Of a stretch of DNA of 64,000 bases, positions 54,286-64,000 are shown in pieces. Every line of letters starts with the position of its first letter. Positions within the stretch are counted from its first letter, which is position 1. Below the pieces are notes generated by a model. The model did no database searches, was not told the origin of the DNA, and saw only the letters and a list, made by a program, of their open reading frames with translations. The DNA comes from Grammothele lineata (taxonomy: Eukaryota > Basidiomycota > Agaricomycetes > Polyporales > Polyporaceae). The stretch covers positions 806,001-870,000 of the forward strand of contig NDFF03000370.1 of the NCBI GenBank assembly GCA_002150815.3, written 5' to 3'. Position numbers and translations under genes: made by a program.

Positions 54286-56295
54286 GGGCGTAGAGGTGGA
54301 ACTCGACGAAGCCAGTCACGTTGGCCTTGCAAACTCCTCTGCCATTGATTTCCAATAATAGCAAGCGTGTCCCGGCACTACGACTTGGCTAAACCGCTCA
54401 GCGCGCTTGACCGGGCCGGGCCGCCGTGCTGTTCAAGCTCCTATGTACTGTCTTGTTCAAGTTCGAGAGCCTGCGTGTCAATGAGGCGAGCATGCGTAAA
54501 TTACGGAGAAGGAAAGGGTCTTTTCCTCTACCCCTCCGGTCGCTTCTTCCCTCCGACCGTCACCGGTACCTAAGTAATGCCATCCCGGGCCTCGGGGCCA
54601 CGACGATACCGTTGATCACGTTGCCTGCCGTTCTTGCTGCAAATCTCACAAGGGGGGATGGTTGGAGAGCATTCCTGATCAAAATGAAAATCGTGCGACT
54701 GAGAATGTGCACGTGTACGCCCAAGTTCCTGAATCCATGTGTCTTCGAAGTATGGAGACATGATGGAAGTTCGTTGCGCGTTTGGGGCGAGATATAGCTC
54801 ACGCCTGGCGAATATCAGGCTACTTGAGATATGTGACGTTCCTTTTACTGTAGTGTGTTATCGCTGGTGGCCTCGTACTCTAATTGAAAACGTGTTCGCT
54901 TCCCCGATCCCGTTCCTATGCATTGTATTCATGCATATTCATATGAATCATCGAATCTGTACAGAGTAGTGCCCGTTATGTATCATGTCGAGTGAGACAT
55001 CCGTCTCGATTTCCGCCGCCGATTTGTCAACACTTCATAGCCCAAATTCCTAGCTATTGTATCAAGAATGCGAACGGGTGGAGAGATCCGTACGGCGGAT
55101 AACCAAGCAATCCCCGACCACAACTTCATCCACGCGGCCGAATAGTACGCATCGAGAATTATCAAGCGGCGATATCCTCATCAGCAACGGTAATTAACGG
55201 GTACATCCTCTCAAGACGGTAATTCATGTGCCTACTCATCAAGGGTCCAGTCCCTCGGACTGAAGTAAATGAGAGCACTTGCCCGACGACTGGATGCACG
55301 TCTCACAGCTCTTTCTACTTACTCCTTATAACTTAACTGACGACTTCTGCGCTCGCAAGCGGACGATTATATAATGTGATACAAAGTCGGGCTATGTCGC
55401 CGGAAAACCGGATGAGTGTCATTTCAGTGGCAGTCCATGCATGACACGCGGCAGCTGGGTCGGTCGCGTATTATCAATCGGGCGTCCGCGGCGGTTGCTC
55501 ATGCATCATGTACCGTGACCTTTCCGTGTGTTTATGCGACCACTTGACTTCGTTTCGGGGCCGTTCGCCTGACCGACATGTTCAAATCGCAACTAATCAG
55601 TAGCAAGAAACGTGCTCACGTAGTATTGGACGGCGATGCTTTTCTGGAGGTTCCCAAGGTCGTAATAACGGTTCAAATTCTCCTGGGTAATGTAGGCAAG
55701 CTTCCTGTGATCTATATTACTTCCGGACATCGCGAAATATTAATTGGGTTAGACCGAGACGGCCCCTAGTATACTCTTTATATCTAGCCTGTCTCGTACT
55801 CTGAATATGCGCGACGCCTGGCCGTTTGACGGTGGTCATGACGTACTCTATGAAGAGGTAAGAAAGATCAATGACTATAGACTTCTAAACTATCGAGTAT
55901 TCTCGTGCCTGTTGACCGTTGATCTCCCATCGTAGCGTTAAGGGTTTCATTGGCAGGGCTTGCGGCTACAACGTTTGGTAAATCCTATTGAATGGCGTCC
56001 CTGAACTCAGGTACATAACTGAGAGCAGAAGGAGGGTGGTCTCATTTCTGCAAGCATGTTTGAAACGACAGCGGAGACGGGCATTTGAAGGCGTAGTTCA
56101 TGAGAAGAATGGTCGACGCCGAACCTGGGGAACTGCGTCAAAGGCGCTGGTGACGCGCTCAAGCGCCCAATGTAGGCCACTCGACGAGCCAGCGGAGCGG
56201 CAAAACTTGTCCACCACCTCGACGTGCATAGCGCCGACTGCGTTCCTTTTCCTCCTGCTAGCCCCCTCACTGCCGTCGCCACAAGCTACTTCACC
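54286..56295. other. intergenic region
   Basis: About 2 kb between the uL1m start (minus) and the mL40 start (plus), so it should hold both promoters. It is less GC-rich than the coding regions. A 63-codon frame at 55578-55769 and others have no family match or splice support. No RNA gene or transposon end was recognised. Confidence 0.4.
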
Positions 56296-56856
56296 ATGTT
56301 TACATCATTATTTGCTTTCGGAAAAGAGAAGCTCTCCCTCCGCCTGTCCCGGACGTCGGTGCGCTACGCAGGTCGGCAGGCCGCAACCAACGACGAGCGG
56401 AACGACATCATTCGCCGTGCCCTCTACCCGTCTAACATCCGCAATCGCCCCTCGCCCGTAGGCACCTGGCGTCCAGGTGTTGGCCGCCGTCTACAGCGCG
56501 CTATCCCTTCTGTGCAGGCTCACGAGACCATCGAGCGTGCATGGGCCCTTCACCAACGCCACGTCCGTCGCGCTCGCGATGCGGAGCTCCGCCGCAAGTT
56601 CGAGTCCATGCGTGGCGCGATGGAGACGCTGCGTCTCGTCGCGCCGGGTCTGTATGCGGAGGCGAACAAAGAGGAGGACCCGCGGGCGCGCAGTGAGGCG
56701 GAGACTGAACTATTGAAGAAGCTGAAAGGCCCGGAGAAGAAGGCGGTGGAATCGAGGATACGGGGCTTGTTCCCAAGGGAATTGCGCATGCCGACGGACA
56801 CTCCGCCCAGGAACGGTTGGACATATGAGTACACGCCGGTCGTGCGTCCTTCATAG
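56296..56856 (+). CDS. MRPL28: mitochondrial large-subunit ribosomal protein mL40
   Basis: A single 186-codon frame. The start MFTSLFAFGKEKLSLRLSRT is a mitochondrial presequence. The core IRRALYPSNIRNRPSPVGTW and PSVQAHETIERAWALHQRHV, followed by RRARDAELRRKFESM, matches the mL40 (yeast Mrpl28) family, which is rich in Arg and carries the ALYPSN and HETIERAWAL patterns. mL40 is a structural protein of the mitochondrial large subunit near its central protuberance. The C-terminal half is charged and helical and ends with PRNGWTYEYTPVV. No intron is present, unlike its neighbours. It converges with CSN2, 312 bp downstream. Confidence 0.9.
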   Translation: MFTSLFAFGKEKLSLRLSRTSVRYAGRQAATNDERNDIIRRALYPSNIRNRPSPVGTWRPGVGRRLQRAIPSVQAHETIERAWALHQRHVRRARDAELRRKFESMRGAMETLRLVAPGLYAEANKEEDPRARSEAETELLKKLKGPEKKAVESRIRGLFPRELRMPTDTPPRNGWTYEYTPVVRPS

Positions 56857-57168
56857 CTGTGGTACGTCGACCTCGTCGTTTTCATCTAACCTCACGGAAC
56901 TGACGTGTTCTTTGTCTGAAGGGCCCCTATCCGTCGGCAACTACGGCTATCTCCTCGCGACCCACTAATGTATTAACTTGGATTAATGGATCGCGCTCCC
57001 ATCCGGACGTCATTACTTGCGCTGATTTCAGCCAGATAGTAGCAATGCCTGTTCCTGAGGTGCTAAGGGGATGCGTTGTACATGATATGATTGCAAAAAC
57101 GTGGTGATACAACTGATTCGCGACAGAAAACACGACGCTGGACATACTACAGCACTCAACGAATGATC
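56857..57168. other. intergenic region between convergent genes
   Basis: 3' ends of mL40 (plus) and CSN2 (minus). Nothing else seen. Confidence 0.5.
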
Positions 57169-59192
57169 TTACCACCGGTCTGGCCCAGGACCAAAGGCGT
57201 CTACCATCCCGAAGCCGTAATCTCCGCGGCCGCCACTGTGGTTCTTGCCGATGACTGTCGAGTGGATAGACTCCAACGCGGCCGACCATTTGTCAAGGGC
57301 ACCATAACGCTCCTTCCGTAATTTCTGTCTGTTAGACGTCGTCAGAGTATGTATAATGGATATGACAAGAGGGCCTACTTTGACTCCAGTTCAAGCAACA
57401 TGCCGACCTGGTCTATCCGGCCCTCTATCCGACCTTCGAGAATCAGGCCGATTAGAAGTTCCTCAACCATGTCAGTATCGACATTAAGTTGCTATGTCCC
57501 GTATTGCGTAAGTAGACACTCCCGTGCTCAACGTAGAGGAGCTGCACCTTTGCTAAAAATGAGAGCTCCAGGCGAGTATACGGCTTGATGAGATCAATGA
57601 GGTATTGTGTCCGGAGACTACGGAGGAGCTCGCCGATATACGAGTTGATGAAGGAGTCATCCATAATAGTCGACTTGTTGTCTGGCCTGCTGTTAGTGGT
57701 GCTATAGCACAACGAAGGACAACTAACCTCGTAGAAGCTTCTCCGCCACATGAACTTCACGACGTTGATACGCGTCTACTAGATCGGTCATGGCTTTGAT
57801 CTGGGGGTCATTCTTGTACCTAAGATGAATCATTCGGGATCATGCTGTCGTAGATTGACAAGAAGGGCGCCTCACGGCTTCGTCTCTTGACTATCGAAAG
57901 GATTAACCTCGCTGCCAGTCAGCATATTCGCCAGGACGAGATACTTGAGAACTTGTATACGCTGAGGGGACCCGGCTTCGTCGTAATTCTTGAACGAGTC
58001 GAAAAAGTCTTCGCTCGCTCGGTTCCATTGACCTGTAGAATGTCAAGCCTCTCCCTCCACCGCAGTCGCAACTGCAGGATCACATACGTTCGCCCATCCA
58101 CATCTTGCCACCACACTCTTTGATTACACCCATGATGCGTGGGTGAGGGATTGCGGAGCGGACAGCGTTCGATGCGTTGTAAATTTCCTACGAGCAGCAG
58201 TCCGCTGACATGAACGAAAAGGAGGTGCACATAGAGCATAGAAACTACCTTCAGCTTCTTGTAGTTCTTCCTCTCGTTGTGCATTTGAATCTCCAGGGCG
58301 TAGATCTCTAGCAGCTGAGTTCCTTTCTGGGCCTGATCTTCGCCACTCTCACCCAACGTAGACTTGTACAACTCGTTCAAGATCTGGACGGCGGGGACAT
58401 TATTTCAGCGCATTCTACCAATCTAATCCGCATCACCAACCTTCTGAAGGCGATGATATTCCTTGCGATCTAGCCATAGCTTGGCCAACTTGAGGTTGGT
58501 CTTCGCCGATAGCCTCTACACAATCCTAACTCAGCATAGCATGCGAAGTGGAATAAATCGAAGTATCTCACATCGTTTCGCGCCTCCGCCAGAGCAGCTT
58601 TAGTGGCCTCGTAGAACCTTTCCAGGATGCCGACTTCGACGGGTCCACTCTTTCCACCACCGACGTAGTCCAGAATGCTGTTGATAGTCTTCTCTGCATA
58701 GTTGCGAGTGACAGCAGACTTGGTATACGCCAACAGCTCTGTATACGTCCTGAGGGCGTCTGCTGGTCGATGCAATACAAGGAACAGCAACTTCGTGGAT
58801 TGTTTCAACGCTTTGAAGCCCCTGCGGAGGGTTAGCATATGCGATACGGAACGGAAAGTTTCAGTACCAATCTCCTTTCTCCTCCTCCTGATCTACGATT
58901 GCGCGGAATTCTTTTAATGCTTGTTCTGGGTTATCTTCTTTCTTTGCTGGATCATATATCAGCGCACGCTACCGGAAACATACTATTGGGACATACACTT
59001 GGCCGTATAGTACATGTTCTCAACGTCTGCGCTCTCCGGCTCATTTCCATCGTCATCGTCCGAGTAGGCAAAGCCGTAGTCCTGCGATTGCGGGAGATGA
59101 GCAAGGCACAGGGAGACGCGCGTATAAACGGACAGGCTAGTACTGACCTCATCGTCACTTCCTTGCATGTAGTCGGCATCATCATCATCCAT
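57169..59192 (-). CDS. CSN2: COP9 signalosome subunit 2 (CSN2)
   Basis: Twelve exons on the minus strand: 59148-59192, 58997-59081, 58868-58946, 58572-58821, 58441-58515, 58249-58383, 58088-58187, 57876-58032, 57728-57819, 57548-57681, 57379-57491 and 57169-57328, encoding 474 aa. The acidic N-terminus ([15 protein letters not shown], then [19 protein letters not shown]) is typical of CSN2 and of its proteasome relative Rpn6. [20 protein letters not shown], then [30 protein letters not shown] and [19 protein letters not shown] are family hallmarks. The C-terminal PCI/winged-helix part has [29 protein letters not shown] features and ALDKW. CSN2 is a core scaffold of the signalosome and binds cullin-RING ligases so that CSN5 can remove Nedd8. 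It is about 30 residues longer than typical CSN2, from a Gly-rich C-terminal tail. It shares a 324-bp divergent promoter with FAB1. Confidence 0.95.
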
Positions 59193-59516
59193 AGCGTATA
59201 GAAAGAAAGATGGCTTGAAAGGTTGTAGGGATGAGTGCAACGCAGGCGGTGTGGGGAGTGTGGAGGAAGGAAGGTGGAGGAGAGGCGACTTGCGCAAGCC
59301 GAGTGAGGGACCAGAGGAGCATGCCCCCGCGAAGCTTGGTCGCGTGATTGACGCGCTATCCGGATATGGGACAGAATGACATCGCGTCGAGCGCCTCGCA
59401 AGGGACGCGGAGCTCGGCTGCTGTGGCTCTCCGCTCATCATCGCCGTTCTAGTTATACCACTTCATGCCTTCGCGACTCTTATAACTCTCTTACGCACTC
59501 ACACGACCCGGATGTC
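59193..59516. promoter_or_regulatory. divergent promoter region of CSN2 and FAB1
   Basis: 324 bp lie between the ATG of CSN2 (59192, minus) and the preferred ATG of FAB1 (59517, plus). An in-frame ATG for FAB1 at 59376 would shorten it. Confidence 0.4.
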
Positions 59517-62500
59517 ATGGAATCCTCCACGGAATCCCTCTCCCACCCACCTCCGAGCGCAGTATCATCCAGGTCGCGCAGCAGCACCAAGATTGTCGAC
59601 GATGTTACCAGCTTAACCTCTTTCAATCCATTCTCGGAGGAGGACGAGCATGACCAATCATCCTACGCTCTAGTTTCTTCTCTGTTCTCCAAGGTCAAGA
59701 ACACCCTATCTGCACCACTCTCCGCAGGTCCCTCTACTGTGACCCCCCTTTCAGGCGTCACGCCGGACAAGGCTCCTTCAGAACTTCGCAGACCCTCGTT
59801 GCAGTTAACCAATTCCAATCAATCTAACAAGTCTAGCGGAGAAAGGTCTAATCCTTTCAGCATTGTTGTCTCTAATCCAGCACCACCGCTTGTATCTTTA
59901 ACCCCCGTCGTTTCCGAGACACCTTCGTACGCGGGCGAGTACGACCGGCCACCGTCCCGCGGAGGTCTTTATGCAACCGAGGGCCCTGACGGAGGAGGAT
60001 ATTCGATCCCTGGTTTTCCCATTCAGGACAGTGATGCGCGTAGCATTCGAACCAACGTCAGCTTGCGACGTTCTGCATCAGTGTCCAAGGTGATACGAAG
60101 GATTCGGGGCGAAGGTACGCCGCTTGATACAAAGACGGATATGAGCTCATACATCGTTTAGGATTATCCCGTGATTATTGGATGGACGACGAGCTCTGCA
60201 AAGAGTGCTACGATTGCAAGAGCGTCTTCACAACTTGGAGGCGAAAGCACCACTGCCGAATATGCGGTGAGTTTCCATCGCACGTACTGTTATGTCTTTC
60301 GCCTTCGTTACATTATTTCTTGTCGTTCATTTCACCCCCCCCGGTTCTGCGAAGAACATATGCGTGATCCTGGCCGTCTCGCCTACCCCGCATTTAGCTA
60401 CTCACTGAAAGGAGTGCCTACACAAAACTTTAGTGAGGCTCCGGAAATATCACTGTTCCGACGTCTTTGCACACGGCTCAGACCCCGTCAAATTAAGGTG
60501 GTTCTATTGACGCGCGCCCTTCGTGGAGTGTATAATTCGCCCTCGCTTCAATTCTGTTTCCCTGTATGCGACGCTGTGTGCATTCGGAATTCACTGACAT
60601 TCTTCCCAGGTCAAGTATTCTGCTCCCGATGTGCTTCTAATATCATCAAGGGCGCACGTTTCGGCCAGGAGGGTATGGTCCGCGTGTGTAACTTGTGCTT
60701 GGACAAGCTGGCCAAAGGCGACGAAGATGACGATGACGATGACCGCCGATCAATAATAACCTCTATCTCCTCACCATTCGCAGCTCACCAGTTTGGTTCG
60801 GAGCGCTCGCTTAACTTGCCCGCTCACCCACAGTCACCGTTCGCCGCGTCTCAACTCTTTGGTCGCACCGATGAGCCTTTCAACCTGTTCTCCATCGCTG
60901 AAACAAGGCGAGCTGATGCGGGGTCAGACGACAGCGGCTTCAACTCCCGCCCGATGACGCCGCTGGACAGTTTTGCGCCAGGGAGGTTTCTCCGCGAGAA
61001 TCCTGTGCCATTCCGTAGAGCTTTGACTGAGGAGGACAAGGAGTCCCCTCCTGCGCTGGACAAGTTCCACGACGATCATGCTCCCACCGGCATACGCTCG
61101 AAGACGCCCATTGACTTTCCTGTCACGGTACCGGTATCAGGCAACGGTGCTACAAGTACAGTTCAGTTCCCGGTCAGCTCACCGGACCAGCCGTACTCTG
61201 CAGAAAGTCCTGGTATAAGTCGGTCCCGTTTCAACTCCTTAGAGTTTGACGCGGGTCCACCCTTCATGCGTAGCCGAGTGCAGAGCCGTCTTGGAGAGTT
61301 CAGCGCTGACGCCTTTGGCGAGCCCGGCTGGCGCACACGGAGGGAAAGTACCGCGTAAGTATTATCACTCTTCTCGATTCCTGTCTCTAATTGATTTTTT
61401 GCTCTCAGATATGCCCAGGAGCTTAACCTAATTTCAATGTTCCACTTGCGCATCATGCTCCGCCAAATGCTGACCGCTGAGGATATTCCAAACATCCGCG
61501 AGTGGGAGGAGACGCTGCTGAAACTGGCGTTGCGGATAGCGCGAGAGCTCACGTTCACTGCACACCCACATCGACAAGGAGCCGATATGGATGTGCGCCG
61601 GTACGTCAAGATCAAGAAGATTCCCGGCGGGACTCCCAAGGACTCCGAGTATGTTGATGGCGCCGTGATTACGAAGAACGTCGCACACAAGCAAATGGTT
61701 CGCCTCATGCGGAACCCCCGCGTAATGCTTGTCACCTTTCCGCTGGAATTCCACCGCGTAGAGGGCCAATACATGCACTTCGGCCAGATCTTCCGCCAGG
61801 AGAAGGAGTACCTGGGGAACCTTGCAACCCGCATTGCTGCTCTGCGACCGCATGTCGTCCTCGCGGAGAAGTCTGTGTCCAGACTAGCCTTGGACGCGTT
61901 GGCCAAACGTGGAATAGCGGTCGCGCGAGCTGTCAAGCCGTCGGCCGTACAATTTGTCGCCCGGATGACTCAGGGCGACGTATTCTCGTCCATGGATAAG
62001 CTCGCTCTGGAACCCCATCTCGGACACTGCGCCCAGCTCCGCCTGCAGACGTTCGATCATCCGCTGATCCCGGGCCGGCGTAAGACATACATGCGCTTTG
62101 AGGGATGCAATAGCGAGATGGGCTGCACTATCCTCCTCCGCGGAGGCGACATGGACATACTCCGGCGGGTGAAGAAGGTCACGCGGTTTTTGTCATTCAT
62201 CGTCCGCAACTTGAAGCTGGAGACCCATCTCTGGAAGGACTCCGTCATCACACTGCCCCCTCTCACCACCGATGCCACGCCCCCCTCATTCACATCCGAT
62301 GCGACTACGCCGATCACGGCTTCTGGCTTCCCTGTCGTTCAAGCTCTATCTCAAGACCCTACCCATGCCTCGCGGGAGCACCTCATTGAAGACCTTCCAG
62401 ACGAAGATGCGGACCAGATTCGGCTGTCACGGCGTATTCAGGAATCTTTAGAACCCTACAGGAAGACCTTCATATCCGTGTCAGCGACCCTGCGGTTCCC

Positions 62501-64000
62501 GCCGCCGTATCCCATCCGCCGGATGAAGGAGTTGGATGACGAGCTTATGTGCGTGAAGAGGGAATGGGAAGATGAGGTCATCCGGCGCGAGGAACGGGTG
62601 CATGCAGCGCACCAGGCTGAAGACTCTATGGCGACAATCCAGGTCATCCCCTCGTCACCAGACCCGGACGATGTTGCGGCCCAGATTGAGTCACTTCCCC
62701 TGCCGAACGTCCTTAGCACACCTACACTCGACGACGGCGTTACTCCCAAGCCTCCGGATGACAAACCTGGCTACTTTGACCTCGTCCCAACCGCCTCATC
62801 GCATTCCCTACCTGAGGGTCTGACCGCTTCTCCTCTCCCCCACGATCCCTCAGAACGAACAGCGGCCCAGCTTAAGACCGTTCAGGATATTGCCTTGGAG
62901 AGCCGTTACCAGTACGTCAAGTGGTTGCACTCTGAGCAGCGCCGCATCTGGGAGTGGTACCTGCGCAAGAACTCGGACGACTTTCAGGTGGACAAGTACC
63001 AATGTATAAGTTTATGGGAACTCACCCTCCCCATGGACGAGCTCGGAACACATCGGCCGTGCCTTCCGCCGAAGCTTGACTATATCACATTCTACGGCGA
63101 GAATGATCTGACGCTTGGGCAGTTCATCGAGAACAGGGTCATGGATACGCTGAGGCAATTTCTGGATCCGAGCGCGATCTGCGAGAATAAGAGCTGCAAC
63201 CAGCCCCTTGCGCGTCACTGCAGCTTCTTCGTGCACAACGAGACCCGCATATGCGTCGCAGTCGAGCAATGGGATGGGCAAATCATCAACCACCGCACAA
63301 ATTGGCAGCCCTCGCCCGAGACCATCATCACTTGGAGCGCATGTCGGGTCTGCGGCTCGGCGACACCCTTCATTCCCGTCTCTCAGGAGATGCAACGGTA
63401 CTCATTTGCCAAGTTCCTGGAGCTTCATTTCTATCCCGCGGACGTCCAACTCGTGCAGGGCGCAGGGTGTCAGCACAACATCTACCAGTATCACGTCCGT
63501 TACTTCGCAATCAAGGGAATGACTGTCCGCTTCGTCGCCGATCCCATTATCCTGCACGAAGTTATTTACCCCCCTATGCGGATCCGCGTTCGTCCGGAGA
63601 CACAGCTTGAGATCAAAAACTCGGACTACCACCGGCTACACCACCGGACAGGTATATGGTACTCGGGGTTAATTGACGACTTGCGCATCGTCATGAGCGA
63701 ATCTCATACCGGAGACGAAGAAGCGGATGCTCTCGTCAACGCCACCATATCCAGACTAATCACCAAGGCCGAATGGGAGTGCGAAGACGTTGCACGGCTT
63801 ATCGACAAAGTCTACAAGGATTCATCCCCGACAGACACGCTTGCGCTCAACCAGGTTCGCGCGTACCACCAGGACCGTATCGTCGCATGGCAGCAAGACA
63901 TCGACCGCCTTCCGAAGGTGCGCCTCTCGCAATCACACGAGAAGGTCGGAGGGCGCCGTACCGCATTCAACTCAGTCCGTGCCATGTTGCCTAGGCGCGG
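59517..64000 (+). CDS. FAB1: FAB1/PIKfyve PI3P 5-kinase, N-terminal 1346 aa (runs off right edge)
   Basis: Exons 59517-60114, 60162-60266, 60610-61354 and 61409 onward, still open at the window end. Residues 1-199 are Ser/Thr-rich. The FYVE zinc finger spans about residues 207-266: Cys212/215, Cys231/234, Cys239/242 and Cys261/264, with the PI3P-binding RKHHCR at 227-232. Residues about 545-775 form the CCT/TCP-1-like chaperonin domain (KIKKIPGGTPKDSEYVDGAV, TILLRGGDMDILRRVKKVTR). The Cys/His-rich region follows, with ITFYGENDLTLGQFIE, CNQPLARHCSFFVHNETRIC and VCGSATPFIPVS. The lipid kinase domain is beyond the window. Fab1 makes PI(3,5)P2 on vacuoles and endosomes and controls their size and acidification. 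An in-frame ATG at 59376 would add 47 residues that look unlike protein; 59517 is preferred. The second intron (60267-60609, 343 nt) is far longer than usual here. Confidence 0.93.
60267..60609 (+). other. unusually long FAB1 intron
   Basis: 343 nt against about 50-95 nt for most introns in the window. It has a GTGAGT donor, a CACTGAC branch-like site and a CCCAG acceptor, and splits the FYVE domain after Cys234-Gly. I looked for C/D or H/ACA snoRNA boxes and found none that are convincing. Confidence 0.6.

Noticed and set aside
55578..55769. 63-codon plus-strand frame
   Set aside because: It looks somewhat protein-like (VVLDGDAFLEVPKVV) but has no splice partner, promoter or family match.

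Overview
The window is nuclear DNA of a filamentous basidiomycete, most likely an Agaricomycete. The reasons are genes cut by many short introns (mostly 50-95 nt) with GT...AG ends and CTNAC-type branch points, GC-rich coding sequence, long Ser/Pro-rich disordered proteins, and a standard fungal gene set (heterotrimeric G-beta, STRIPAK SIKE-type subunit, Nvj2, Fab1, CSN2, Sad1, mitochondrial ribosomal proteins). I cannot name the species. All gene models were built by hand from reading frames and splice signals; the coding length of each complete model is a whole number of codons after splicing.

Layout. 1-6398 is almost gene-free apart from a possible minus-strand gene start at the left edge. 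6399-16193 holds an intronless 816-aa Ser-rich protein, a minus-strand SIKE/FGFR1OP2-type STRIPAK subunit, an R3HCC1-type RRM-like protein and a 13-exon TPR protein. 16194-20008 is intergenic and carries a 0.8-kb non-autonomous DNA transposon (16730-17515) with perfect 26-bp inverted ends and TA target-site duplications. 20009-33887 has two unknown proteins, an Nvj2/TEX2-type lipid-transfer protein and a 1239-aa protein with repeated KLxxFG-like motifs. 34257-39500 (minus) carries a GM130-like golgin and the G-protein beta subunit.

42529-47535 is the most unusual part: three consecutive same-strand genes for 75-80-aa proteins, each a stand-alone double-stranded-RNA-binding domain (dsRBD). They are divergent but share intron positions, and each has its own TATA-like element. 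Next comes a small single-pass membrane protein (47924-48335), which converges with the spliceosomal pseudo-deubiquitinase Sad1; an imperfect hairpin sits between the two.

48504-59192 is a dense housekeeping block: SAD1 and RSM22 (divergent), mitochondrial uL1 and mL40, and CSN2. Three of these five genes serve the mitochondrial ribosome. At the right edge FAB1, a PI3P 5-kinase, starts at 59517 and runs off the window before its kinase domain.

The genes do not form an operon or an obvious biosynthetic cluster. The dsRBD array is the best candidate for an undescribed system. Its three members could act as dsRNA sensors, or as competitors of Dicer-type enzymes in RNA silencing or antiviral defence; that function is inference only.
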